The notes: a model not told the origin generated them from the letters alone. A stretch of DNA of 37,654 nt from an uncultured Lachnospiraceae bacterium (GCA_947630595.1 CANRIG010000026.1:1-37654), one strand, 5' to 3'. Positions 1-8,067 are shown, numbered from the stretch's first letter. Numbers and translations: made by a program.

Positions 1-1620
1 GCCAGGCAGCAATTCGCAGCCGGAACGGCAGCCCGCATTGAAGCCGACCAGAATTACCTTGCCGCCAAGGAGGATTACTATTCACAGCAGGAAGACCTGG
101 ACAAAGACTATGCGGACAGGAAAAAAGAGATCGACGACGAGCTGGCAGACAGCCTCAAAGACCTGCAGGACGCCTATGACGATGCGGTAAAGAGCCGGGA
201 GCAGGAAATCAAGTCGTCCATGAACCTGTTTGAGGCATGGGACGCGGAGGGGTACCGCCCGGATAAACTGATCAAAAACCTGAAGACCCAGGTCGAGGGT
301 TTGAAGTTTTGGGAACAGCAGCTGCAGGCTCTGGGCAAGAAAGGGCTTTCCGCGTCGCTGATGGAAGAGTTGGAAGCACTGGGTCCGGAAGCCGCCGCAA
401 ATATCTGGTCACTCAACCAGATGACCGCGGAACAGCTGGAAGAATACCAGAAGCTGTGGACGGACAAGAATAATCTGGCGCATAAGCAGGCGCTGAAGGA
501 TAACGAGGATTTGCTGCAGGAGACGCAGCAGTCGATCGCGGAGGCGCGCAAGAAAGCACAAGACGCGATGACTGACCTGCAGAACGATTACCGCAGTGCG
601 GTGGCGGAGTTAAATACCGGGATGTCGGATGGGCTGCGGATGCTGGTGACGCAGGCACAGAATATCGGCGAAAATGCGGTAGCCGCCCTGATCGAGGCCG
701 TGCGGAACGGCGCTACCGATGTATCCAACATCATTGCGGATGCGGCAGCGGAAGCAGCGGCAGAGGCAGCGGAGGCGGCCGCCGCGAGCGGATACGGAAG
801 CAGCAGCTATTCGTCGTCGTCATCGTCGTCATCCAGCAGCACCGGACCGTCGGAAAAAGATCAAATTCTCGATGTTATCCAGACCGGCACGAAGCGCAGC
901 TCAACGCTGACGGCAAAAGAGAAAGAGAGCCATTCCACCCTTTGGCAGCGTATCGTGAAAAACTATGGCTATGCTGTCACCGAGGCGCAGATGAAGGCGA
1001 TCGCGGACATCCTCGGTATCCCGGTCAGCAAAAACATGACCGAGGAGGAAAAGAAAAAGGTCCGTGCTGCAATGGCAAAGAAAGGCTATGCACGCGGTAC
1101 GCGCAGCGTTGAACAGGATGAGTTGGCGTGGCTGCTGGAGAACAGCCAGACGGAATATCTGCTCCGCAAGTCAGATGGGGCCATCATGCAGCCGTTGAGG
1201 AAAGGCGACAAGATCGTCAATCCGCAGGGGGCGGAAATCCTCTACAATTTCGCCGAGAATCCGGATCGTTTCCTGGCGGGCCGCATCCAGACCGCGTTTG
1301 ACATGGCGCAGCGCAGGATGGCACAGCAGCAGGCCGCACTGGAATATCAGATGTCTGCCCTGGATGTGTCCGGGATTGCGAGACTAAACCGGATGGCAGA
1401 GCAGTATCAGCCGCCGGCGCCGGTTGTGAACGTGGACAGCAGCAATGTGCTGTCTATGCTGGGGACGCTCGCGGCATCGGTAGACCGGTTGGTCAGCCTG
1501 ATGGAGGATGGCCAGAATATCGTGCTTGACACCGGTGTTCTGGTGGGCGAGCTGCAGCAGCCTATGAGCCAGGCGAATGCTGCTGCGACGGTGCGGAAAA
1601 ACAGGGGGCGAATGAGGTAA
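1..1620 (+). CDS. Phage tail tape measure protein, C-terminal part
   Basis: The reading frame is open from base 1, so the gene starts to the left of the window. Tape measure proteins fill the tail tube, set tail length and are ejected during DNA entry. The visible 539 residues begin with a charged, Gln/Glu/Asp/Lys-rich coiled coil, as expected for this family. An Ala/Glu-rich stretch follows, then a poly-Ser linker (encoded near 790-840). The last part is a globular end with a GTRS...ELAWL...TEYLLRKSDGAI pattern typical of tape measure C-termini. The stop codon TAA shares its last base with the ATG of the next gene, so translation is probably coupled. Position before a Dit-like gene agrees with the standard siphovirus order. 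Confidence 0.85.
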   Translation, partial: ARQQFAAGTAARIEADQNYLAAKEDYYSQQEDLDKDYADRKKEIDDELADSLKDLQDAYDDAVKSREQEIKSSMNLFEAWDAEGYRPDKLIKNLKTQVEGLKFWEQQLQALGKKGLSASLMEELEALGPEAAANIWSLNQMTAEQLEEYQKLWTDKNNLAHKQALKDNEDLLQETQQSIAEARKKAQDAMTDLQNDYRSAVAELNTGMSDGLRMLVTQAQNIGENAVAALIEAVRNGATDVSNIIADAAAEAAAEAAEAAAASGYGSSSYSSSSSSSSSSTGPSEKDQILDVIQTGTKRSSTLTAKEKESHSTLWQRIVKNYGYAVTEAQMKAIADILGIPVSKNMTEEEKKKVRAAMAKKGYARGTRSVEQDELAWLLENSQTEYLLRKSDGAIMQPLRKGDKIVNPQGAEILYNFAENPDRFLAGRIQTAFDMAQRRMAQQQAALEYQMSALDVSGIARLNRMAEQYQPPAPVVNVDSSNVLSMLGTLAASVDRLVSLMEDGQNIVLDTGVLVGELQQPMSQANAAATVRKNRGRMR

Positions 1621-2348
1621 TGAAGATCAACGGATGGGATATTGCGGTCGAGAATGCAAGGCAGCACACTGCCTCATACGGTCATAACAGCATAACCAAC
1701 AAAAGCGAGTGGATTGCCGGCAGCCTGTCCCCTGTGTTCGCCGGCAACGAGGTCGGCTTTCAGGATTTGGAGATCGTGCTTGTGGTAAAGGGCTGCGGGC
1801 GCGATGAAATTCTCCGCCATGTCAGCCGGATACTGGCTCATTTAAAGGGTCCGGTGGAACTGGAGTTGGACGGACGCGCCAGCCATAAGTTTTATGGAAT
1901 ATTGAAAAAATGCACCAGGAAAGAAACGTCCATGAACCGGTGGCACAACCTGACATTGACATTCAATGGCTACGAATTTTCCGGGCTGATCGTCCGGCAG
2001 TCTGCCGGACGGCCGGAATTTGATGCGGACAACCCGGGGACGCTTACGACCCCTGTTTTGGTGGAAGTTACGCCACGGGCCGGATGTACGTCGGCTGTCC
2101 TTTCCGGGCTGTGCCGGGATGCGGTATCCGGCGCCGGTTTGCCAATCAGGATGAAAAATCTTGTTGCCGGGAAGACGGTTGCCATCGACGGGGAGACCGG
2201 CCTTGTGACGCAGGACGGGGAGCAGAAAGCGGGAGATGTGGAGTTTTGGGACGTCCCGGCGCTTCTGCCGGGCGAGAACCGGATTGCGGTGGATGGGAAC
2301 GGAGGCACGGCAGATGTCGTGCTGAAATACCATCCGAGGTATATGTGA
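1620..2348 (+). CDS. Distal tail protein (Dit-like phage tail protein)
   Basis: The 242-residue product most likely forms the hub ring at the tail tip, joining the tail tube to the spike and fibre. Support is partly positional (directly after the tape measure and before the spike) and partly from sequence. The N-terminus MKINGWDIA, the central part about a domain measured against neighbours (KGCGRDEILRHVSRI), and the FNGYEF segment resemble Dit-type/phage tail family proteins of Clostridia. The ATG overlaps the previous stop as TAATG. No separate carbohydrate-binding insertion is obvious. Family placement is from memory of the pattern, not from a search. Confidence 0.72.
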   Translation: MKINGWDIAVENARQHTASYGHNSITNKSEWIAGSLSPVFAGNEVGFQDLEIVLVVKGCGRDEILRHVSRILAHLKGPVELELDGRASHKFYGILKKCTRKETSMNRWHNLTLTFNGYEFSGLIVRQSAGRPEFDADNPGTLTTPVLVEVTPRAGCTSAVLSGLCRDAVSGAGLPIRMKNLVAGKTVAIDGETGLVTQDGEQKAGDVEFWDVPALLPGENRIAVDGNGGTADVVLKYHPRYM

Positions 2349-2370
2349 TGCGTGTGGGCTGTAAAGGCAG

Positions 2371-4749
2371 GTGGTACGGTTGCTGAAAATCTTTGACGAA
2401 AAGCATGATGCCGCGGGATATATCATCAAATATAAAGACGATAAGGTGGAGAGCGATATCGCAACCGGCGATAAGACGCTCTCTTTTACTTATCTGGCGA
2501 GGCACCATAATATCCGGAATGAATTTTACGTGCAGACGCAGGAAGATGAGTATGTGGTCAAGGAGATCAGCGAATCATCCGACGGTTTCCCGCAATTTGT
2601 CTGCGCGTTAAACCTTGAGGGCTTGATGCGCAGGAGCTGGGAATCCTATGCTGCGACCGATGCCACGATTGAGGAGGCTGTGCAGCCCCTGCTGGAGGGT
2701 ACCGGTTGGACGGTCGGGGAATGCGGCATCACAAAGCGCAGGAACGCCGCCATGATACAGGTCACCACCCTTGCCGCCGTCCGCAACCTCTGCACAGCAT
2801 TTATCTGTGAGCCGGTATTCGACACGATCAATAAAACGGTATCGTTTTATGAGGAACGCGGTGAGGACAGGGGCGTGTATTTGCTGCAGGGTCTGAACCT
2901 GCGCAAGCTGAATAAAAAGAGTGACAGCTACGATTATTACACGCAGATCATCCCGATCGGCGCGGAAGGCCTGACGATTGAAAACGTCAATGGTGGGAAA
3001 AAGTATCTGGAGAATTACCAGTATTCCACAAAAGTGTTGTCATACATCTGGCGGGATGATTCCTATACGGATGCGCAGGCGCTGAAAGAGGATGCAGAGC
3101 TGAAACTGAAAGACCTGTCCCGGCCGGCGGTATCATATGCCGCAGATGTGATTGACCTGGCGGCCCAGCGGCCGGAATACAGCATCTTGTCGTATAAATT
3201 GGGGGACAGGGTGACGCTTATCGACCGCAATACCGGCACGATGGACAAGCAGCGCATCGTCCGGATGGTGGAATACCCACAGAACCCGCAGAAAAACACC
3301 TGTGAGCTGGCGAACACCATGCTGACGTTTGAGGAGCTGCAGGAGCGGCTGCAAGCAGCGGCAGACATCGTTAATTATTCCCTGACGTCTGACGGAAAAA
3401 TCCATGTGTCCGACATCTTGGGCTGGGAAAAGGGAATCGAGGACAGTGTGGCTGTTGGCGAGATCAAAGACCAGCTGAGCGGTGTTGTCGCAGTGTCATA
3501 TGACGATGTGGCGCCGGCTGATGCAAAGGCCGGGGATGTGTGGTTTGACACGCAGAACGGGAACAAGCCGAACCAGTATGACGGCGAGGAATGGCAGGAA
3601 GAACCATTTGGCAGCGGTGCGCTGGAAGATAAATCCGTCACAGAACCGAAGATATCGGAGAATGCAGTAAGCGCGGAAAAGATACAGACGGACGCGGTCA
3701 CAGCGGAAAAGATAAAGGCCGGAGCGATTACGGCGGATAAAATACAGGCCGAGGCAGTCACGGCGGAAAAGATAAAAGCCGGCTCGATCACGGCGGACAG
3801 AATCAATGTTTCTGACCTGTTTGCGCAGGACATTACGGCGTCCGGGACGATACGAGGCGCACAGCTGGTTGGCAATACAATCAGCGGAGGAACGATCAGT
3901 GGCACTGCGGTTAGCGGCGGTACGGTAAGTGGTGCAACGGTTACTGGAGGAACCGTAAGCGGCGCAACGATTAGCGGCAGCACGATACAGAGCAAAGAGG
4001 GATACGACAGTGTAACCATAACAAAAGGAACTATCAGTGTTGAATACACTATTCCGTCCGGTTATTACTATACAACAATCGCAAGTGGCGCATTAACAGT
4101 ATCCAACGGCGTGGAATATACGATGCTGGACTATAGCGGCGTGCAATGTGTCAGTTCCAAAGGCAATGTAACTCTTCAAAACGGTTCAGTATATGCAAAG
4201 AACGTATATATAAATGGTTCGTCGATCAATAGTCTATTCGCGTCAAATGACCATTATAAACATGCTTGCTCAGACGGTACATCACGAAGGGCGATTGGAT
4301 GCCCTGATTCCAACCCGATCGCATACATAGGTGCAAGGACTGCCCAGAATGATATCCGCGTCAACACTGACTGGGGCGATGGAAAAGGATACACCAGCAG
4401 GAGTATCTCCTGTCCGGCGTCGGATATCCGGCTGAAAGAAAATATAGCCGATACGGATGTAGAAGCACTTCCTATTATTGAGCAGATGCGGATACGGCAG
4501 TTTGACTGGCAGGGCAAGGGCACCCACCAGAAGATCGGTTTTGTCGCGGATGAGCTGGAAGAAATTGACCCGAGGTTGTCCATTGGCGGCGGTTATGATG
4601 AGGACGGGTGCATGGACGTAAAATGCGTGGACACGTTCTATTTGCTCGGCTACCTGACAAAGGCAGTGCAGGAGCTGGGCGAAATCGTGCGGCGGCAGGG
4701 AAATGAGATAAGCAGGCTGTATGGTATCATCCGTGAGGCAGGAAGCTGA
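2371..4749 (+). CDS. Phage tail spike / tail-associated endopeptidase with S74 chaperone domain
   Basis: A long tail-tip protein of about 790 residues. Residues 1-330 resemble the Tal/prophage endopeptidase tail domain that caps the tail hub. Around residues 425-480 is a repeated 10-11 residue unit of the TAEKIKAGAITADKI type, followed by short SGGTVSGAT repeats that look like a beta-helical stalk. Near residue 684 the sequence SDIRLKENI opens an intramolecular chaperone of the peptidase S74 family. Ser684 and Lys689 are the expected self-cleavage dyad, and the chaperone ends in a coiled coil that helps trimer assembly. The start is uncertain. GTG at 2371 has its ribosome site too close, whereas TTG at 2380 lies 5 bases after AGGTGG and gives an N-terminus MLKIFD that is usual for the family. 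Confidence 0.82.
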   Translation: MVRLLKIFDEKHDAAGYIIKYKDDKVESDIATGDKTLSFTYLARHHNIRNEFYVQTQEDEYVVKEISESSDGFPQFVCALNLEGLMRRSWESYAATDATIEEAVQPLLEGTGWTVGECGITKRRNAAMIQVTTLAAVRNLCTAFICEPVFDTINKTVSFYEERGEDRGVYLLQGLNLRKLNKKSDSYDYYTQIIPIGAEGLTIENVNGGKKYLENYQYSTKVLSYIWRDDSYTDAQALKEDAELKLKDLSRPAVSYAADVIDLAAQRPEYSILSYKLGDRVTLIDRNTGTMDKQRIVRMVEYPQNPQKNTCELANTMLTFEELQERLQAAADIVNYSLTSDGKIHVSDILGWEKGIEDSVAVGEIKDQLSGVVAVSYDDVAPADAKAGDVWFDTQNGNKPNQYDGEEWQEEPFGSGALEDKSVTEPKISENAVSAEKIQTDAVTAEKIKAGAITADKIQAEAVTAEKIKAGSITADRINVSDLFAQDITASGTIRGAQLVGNTISGGTISGTAVSGGTVSGATVTGGTVSGATISGSTIQSKEGYDSVTITKGTISVEYTIPSGYYYTTIASGALTVSNGVEYTMLDYSGVQCVSSKGNVTLQNGSVYAKNVYINGSSINSLFASNDHYKHACSDGTSRRAIGCPDSNPIAYIGARTAQNDIRVNTDWGDGKGYTSRSISCPASDIRLKENIADTDVEALPIIEQMRIRQFDWQGKGTHQKIGFVADELEEIDPRLSIGGGYDEDGCMDVKCVDTFYLLGYLTKAVQELGEIVRRQGNEISRLYGIIREAGS

Positions 4750-4801
4750 GCCGCGGACTGTGGAATGCTGTGATTCAGAGGCAGCGGAAAGGAAATGAAG
4801 C

Positions 4802-6688
4802 ATGAAGGAAATGACGGTATTTGATCAGTACGGGAATTCGTTAAATGATGTCGTCCAGTATGATGTCGATGTCATGGTGTATGTCAAGCGGGATGAGATC
4901 ACCAAGGAATACCCGGTGCATTTTTTCAACCGGAAATGCACGTCGGCATATGTTGTGGAATCCAAATATTCGGAGGGGACGCTGAAAGCGAAGATTCCCA
5001 ACCGTCTGCTGCGTGAGGAGTATCCGGTGGTCGGGTACGTATACGTCACGGATGATGCAGGGGAATCGAAAAGCCTGTATGGTTTCAAGCTGTCCGTAAC
5101 CCCGCGGCCGAAACCGTCCGATGTTGTGTTCGTCGACACAAAGGATTACATAGACGTCACCGAGGTGCTGGCGGAATGCAGGGAATACGCCCAGAATCTG
5201 GAAGAATCCGTGAGTGCCGCCGAGGCATCTGCACAGGCATCTGAGGCAAGCCGGCAGGCTGCCGATCAGAGCGCAACGGATGCGGAAGCGGCGAAAACTG
5301 CGGCTGAAACGGCAGCCGGGAACGCTGCGGATTCTGAACAGAGCGCGTCGGAAAGTGCACAGAGCGCTGCGGATAGTGCGGCCGAGGCAAAAGCGGCAGA
5401 AACGGCCAGCGAGCAAAACGCGGCAGCCGCGGAGAGTGCGCAAACTGCGGCGGCAGAATCCGAGAAAAATGCAAAAGTGTATTCCGATAACGCGGATGCA
5501 AAAGCCGAACAGGCAGACGATGCCGCCAAAAGGGCTGCGGCCAGTGCGGCCGAGGCTGCCGCATCGGAAACGGCCAGCGGCCAAAATGCAGCGGCCGCGG
5601 AAGAATCCAAAAATGCAGCGGCGGCATCTGAGCAGAACGCAAAGACCAGCGAGACGGCCGCGGAGAAGTGGTCGAAGCTGTCCGAAAGCTATGCGCACGG
5701 CGGAACGGGTACGCGCGATGGGGAAGGCGTGGACAATTCCCAGGCATACTGCGAGCGGGCGGAAAAGGCCGCCAAACAGGCCGAGTCCATTGTTGGCGGC
5801 GATTTTGTGCCGAACTCTGACCGGGGCATCCCGGGAGGCGTCGCGACGCTGGATGATACCGGGAAAGTGCCGGAAAACCAGATTCCTGACAGTGTCGGGA
5901 GCGTGAAGGGCGTCAAGGGCGAAAAGGAAGATAAATACCGCACCGGCGAGGTCAATATCACGAAAGAAAATATCGGCCTTGGCACGTCGGAGGAGCTGAT
6001 CGGGGTGCTGGGTTACACGCCGGTCAATAAGGACGGCGGCGACACGGCAGATACGGTGACGACGTTTGAGTCTGCTGATACGGTCACGGAGACAGAGCTT
6101 ACCGCATGGACGGATGTGCCAAAGCTGGAAAGCGGGGAGAAGCATTCCTCTATTTTCGGCAAGGTATCTACGATGTTCAGAAATGCGCGGTATCTGTTCA
6201 AGCTGATGGGAAAGACAGACATCTCGAAGATCGGCGATGCGACGGTCACCGGCGCGCTGGCGGCGTTGATGCGGGACAAGCTGAATGTGTCGGATGTAGT
6301 CGACAACCTGCTTTCGACAGCGGCAGACAAGCCCCTGAGCGGCAATATGGGAAAGGAACTCAAGACGCAGCTTGATGAACTAAACACGAGAACGAGTAAA
6401 CTGACTTCATTTGTAATTTATAAAGAAACAATACAACCCAACAATAAATTAGATATAAATATCTATATTGAAGAAAATACACTGCCAAACTGCTGCATAA
6501 TAGGCGTAACAAACACGACGCTTGCAGATACGGGAGTTTATATTTCATCTGGATATACACCAAATCGTCACAAGATCAGCGCCTTAATCGACACGTCCAA
6601 TATTAAAGTTGAAACAACCGAGGGTAACTGGTTTAGCATTACAAACAACTCAGGCTTTGCATGTTTTGTTAAAATATTAGCATTCTAA
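4802..6688 (+). CDS. Phage tail fibre / receptor-binding protein with switchable C-terminus
   Basis: The 628-residue product has an N-terminal beta domain (about 1-115) like BppU-type baseplate proteins. Next comes a long Ala/Glu/Ser-rich coiled coil (about 135-310), a fibre motif of the GGVATLDDTGKVPENQIP type near 340-360, and a small tip domain. The constant part ends near residue 530 at an inverted repeat (6378-6392). The last 98 codons are AT-rich, unlike the GC-rich upstream part. The stop lies tail to tail with the opposite-strand cassette. The tip should contact the host surface; by analogy with other phages, its exchange changes adsorption range. The start has ATG with GGAAATGAAGC upstream, a modest ribosome site, and follows the spike gene by 52 bases. 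Confidence 0.83.
   Translation: MKEMTVFDQYGNSLNDVVQYDVDVMVYVKRDEITKEYPVHFFNRKCTSAYVVESKYSEGTLKAKIPNRLLREEYPVVGYVYVTDDAGESKSLYGFKLSVTPRPKPSDVVFVDTKDYIDVTEVLAECREYAQNLEESVSAAEASAQASEASRQAADQSATDAEAAKTAAETAAGNAADSEQSASESAQSAADSAAEAKAAETASEQNAAAAESAQTAAAESEKNAKVYSDNADAKAEQADDAAKRAAASAAEAAASETASGQNAAAAEESKNAAAASEQNAKTSETAAEKWSKLSESYAHGGTGTRDGEGVDNSQAYCERAEKAAKQAESIVGGDFVPNSDRGIPGGVATLDDTGKVPENQIPDSVGSVKGVKGEKEDKYRTGEVNITKENIGLGTSEELIGVLGYTPVNKDGGDTADTVTTFESADTVTETELTAWTDVPKLESGEKHSSIFGKVSTMFRNARYLFKLMGKTDISKIGDATVTGALAALMRDKLNVSDVVDNLLSTAADKPLSGNMGKELKTQLDELNTRTSKLTSFVIYKETIQPNNKLDINIYIEENTLPNCCIIGVTNTTLADTGVYISSGYTPNRHKISALIDTSNIKVETTEGNWFSITNNSGFACFVKILAF
6378..6392 (+). repeat. Left inverted repeat of the invertible tail-fibre segment
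   Basis: AACTAAACACGAGAA lies inside the fibre gene, spanning codons for Leu-Asn-Thr-Arg. Its exact reverse complement occurs at 7011-7025. Extending outward by six bases, 4 of 6 positions also match, so the site is about 21 bp with 19 matches. This is the expected crossover site for DNA inversion. Confidence 0.85.
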
Positions 6689-7010
6689 TGGAATTGCACT
6701 GTGAACGATGTTTCAAAAGCGGCAACATAGTTACTATATTTGTCACTCCCAGCAATAATGTATTTTATATTTGCAATATCTCCGGTTTTTGTTATTGAAT
6801 AAGACGTTACAGGTGTAGGATTTAATGGTTGCCCGAAAACATAAGCACCGTTGCACCTTATAACAGCTTTGGGATCATATAATCTCATGCCAGAAATATT
6901 TGACAATCCTTTCCCTAAATACAAACTAAAATACGCCACGTTTCCCATCTCTGTTAAGTATCCGCAACACATAACATTGATGGAAATTTCGTCGCCGGGG
7001 TTAAAATTGC
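6685..7010 (-). CDS. Silent alternative C-terminus of the tail fibre (no start of its own)
   Basis: On the minus strand an open frame runs from the right inverted repeat (7011-7025) to a TAG at 6685-6687, giving about 108 residues. It begins SNFNPGDEISIN and ends FTVQFH. No ribosome site precedes the internal ATG at 6970-6972, so I do not read it as an independent gene. If the segment between the repeats were inverted, the codons run on from the constant fibre part in frame through ACG AGA AGC AAT. The product resembles the present tip in plan: a short Pro-x-x-x-x-Ile-Asn start (PNNKLDIN versus PGDEISIN) and a similar length. It is therefore a stored alternative receptor-binding tip. Confidence 0.8.
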
Positions 7011-7025
7011 TTCTCGTGTTTAGTT
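7011..7025 (-). repeat. Right inverted repeat of the invertible tail-fibre segment
   Basis: TTCTCGTGTTTAGTT is the perfect reverse complement of the site at 6378-6392. It sits directly at the 5' edge of the minus-strand cassette, exactly where a crossover would join that cassette in frame to the fibre. The 79 bases from here to the next gene hold only an A-rich leader with a ribosome site. Confidence 0.85.
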
Positions 7026-7104
7026 AATTAACATCACGTCGAAACCGGCGCAAAAATATGTAACCAAAAAACAACCCACCAAAACCAGAAAGGGGAAAAG
7101 AAAC

Positions 7105-7497
7105 ATGGATAAAATTATTTTAAAAGACGGAACAGAAATCGAAATTCGCAGAGGGGCCGGGCTGTCCGGCATCACGACGGACGTTGCTGACTATGACGCC
7201 TTGGCGGAGCTGTCCGGCAAGCTCACAGTCGAAAACCTTGCCGAGATAAAGGTGGTCGGCCCGGAAACGGTCATTGTAGATGATGACGGCGCGGAAAGCC
7301 GCAACGTGATCGGTATCTATACCAATATGACCACGATCGAGCCGAAATTCCGCGTGACCGAGAAAAAGGAAGGCGGCCTTGCGGTGACGTTCGGCCTGCG
7401 GGAGCGGACGCCGGAAGAGATGCACTACAGCGACCTTGCGCAGCAGATGACGGACACACAGATGGCGCTCTGCGAAGTCTATGAACTGCTGGCATAA
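7105..7497 (+). CDS. Small phage late protein, function unknown
   Basis: A 130-residue acidic, soluble protein beginning MDKIILKDGTEIEI. It follows a good ribosome site (GAAAGGGGA, about 10 bases before the ATG). No membrane segment, signal peptide or known catalytic motif is visible. It lies between the fibre tip cassette and the CD1375-type genes, where many Clostridia prophages carry a short protein with a similar start. That suggests a tail-tip accessory or structural role, but this is inference from position only. The frame and codon use match the surrounding late genes, so the gene itself is well supported. Confidence 0.75.
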   Translation: MDKIILKDGTEIEIRRGAGLSGITTDVADYDALAELSGKLTVENLAEIKVVGPETVIVDDDGAESRNVIGIYTNMTTIEPKFRVTEKKEGGLAVTFGLRERTPEEMHYSDLAQQMTDTQMALCEVYELLA

Positions 7498-7517
7498 AAG
7501 AAAGGGGGATGTGACAG

Positions 7518-7625
7518 ATGGCAAAGGTATATGCAGACCTTATCAGGAAAGGCATGAAGACTATTGGCGATGTGCCGGAGAAATTGCGGGACGCCGTCCA
7601 GAAGATTCTGGATGGTGAAGCATGA
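7518..7625 (+). CDS. CD1375-type small phage protein, copy 1
   Basis: A 35-residue protein beginning MAKVYADLIRKGMKTIGDVP, preceded by AAAGGGGGATGTGACAG. The pattern VY-x-x-LI-x-KG-x-KTI-x-DVP-x-x-LR matches the short CD1375/XkdX-like proteins found after tail fibre genes in Clostridia and Bacillus prophages; their function is not established. The stop overlaps a possible ATG of the next frame (CATGATG). The next gene is a clear paralogue, so the two probably arose by duplication. Confidence 0.75.
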   Translation: MAKVYADLIRKGMKTIGDVPEKLRDAVQKILDGEA

Positions 7626-7681
7626 TGCGCATGTTGCTTTGGCTGGTCATAAAATTCATGTGCCAAGGGGAGGTGAGGGAT

Positions 7682-7810
7682 ATGGCAGTGGTATATGCGA
7701 CGCTGATCGTCAAGGGGAAAAAGACGATCGGGGACGTACCGGAGAGAATCCGGGAACAGGTCAGGCAGGTGCTGATCGACCTTGACTGCCCGGAGCTGGC
7801 CGGGGAGTAA
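7682..7810 (+). CDS. CD1375-type small phage protein, copy 2
   Basis: A 42-residue protein beginning MAVVYATLIVKGKKTIGDVP. It is alignable along most of its length to the preceding gene. I chose the ATG at 7682 because GGAGGT lies 7 bases upstream and the protein then aligns with copy 1 from its first residue. An in-frame ATG at 7622 overlapping the previous stop would add a 20-residue hydrophobic extension. That alternative could be used by translational coupling but is less likely. Confidence 0.72.
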   Translation: MAVVYATLIVKGKKTIGDVPERIREQVRQVLIDLDCPELAGE

Positions 7811-7945
7811 AACGCCGGATTGCAGACGTTCACCTCTCAGTCTATGATGGGGCTGGGAGGTGATTTTGTGGATATACGGGAAACTATTATTGATACGGTT
7901 ATGGCCGCCAAATAGACGCATATGAGCACCGGTGAATCCGGCGTT
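7811..7945 (+). ncRNA. Candidate structured RNA with sequestered ribosome site
   Basis: The element is closed by a perfect 11-bp inverted repeat, AACGCCGGATT (7811-7821) with AATCCGGCGTT (7935-7945). Inside, TCACCTCTCAG (7830-7840) pairs with CTGGGAGGTGA (7853-7863) in an 11-bp stem with one G-U pair and a 12-base loop. This second stem covers the whole ribosome site GGAGGTGA of a 15-codon ORF. A run TTTTATTTT follows shortly after the closing stem. The nested architecture resembles type I toxin mRNAs or a regulated leader of prophages, but no known family is claimed. Confidence 0.5.
7868..7915 (+). CDS. Putative 15-residue peptide behind a masked ribosome site
   Basis: GTG at 7868 follows a near-ideal ribosome site (GGAGGTGA, 4 bases before the start codon). 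It encodes MDIRETIIDTVMAAK, ending at TAG. An in-frame ATG at 7844, in the hairpin loop, would give 23 residues. The peptide is amphipathic rather than strongly hydrophobic, so it is not an obvious membrane toxin. Such a strong ribosome site buried in a hairpin suggests controlled translation. It may be a real small protein, a leader peptide or a decayed toxin; the sequence alone cannot decide. Confidence 0.35.
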   Translation: MDIRETIIDTVMAAK

Positions 7946-8003
7946 GATATGCTTTTATTTTGCATCAAAAATGGGAGGCTGCTATGAAATACAGAATCAG
8001 GGC

Positions 8004-8023
8004 AGAGCCGCAGGGCTCTTTTT
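8004..8023 (+). terminator. Possible intrinsic terminator
   Basis: AGAGCC and GGCTCT form a 6-bp stem with a 4-base loop, followed by five T residues. The stem is short but GC-rich. It would separate the small-gene region from the lysis genes or act as a partial stop. A 26-codon ORF (7984-8064) reads through it and is not convincing as a gene. Confidence 0.45.
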
Positions 8024-8067
8024 GTATGCGTTTTTGCCGGCAGATGCCGGGGAAAGGAAGGTAAGAC

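Noticed and set aside
4841-6145. 434-codon minus-strand ORF
   Set aside because: It is fully antisense to the tail fibre gene, and its Arg/Cys-rich composition mirrors the Ala-rich coiled coil.
6685-6972. Minus-strand ORF read as an independent gene
   Set aside because: Its ATG has no ribosome site and the open frame continues upstream to the inverted repeat; it is better explained as a stored fibre tip.
4802-7025. Diversity-generating retroelement acting on the fibre
   Set aside because: No reverse transcriptase and no near-identical template repeat in the window; the inverted repeat and opposite-strand cassette fit inversion instead.
7984-8064. 26-codon ORF beginning MKYRIRAEPQ
   Set aside because: A terminator-like hairpin lies inside it and the sequence has no protein-like pattern, although GGGAGG precedes the ATG.
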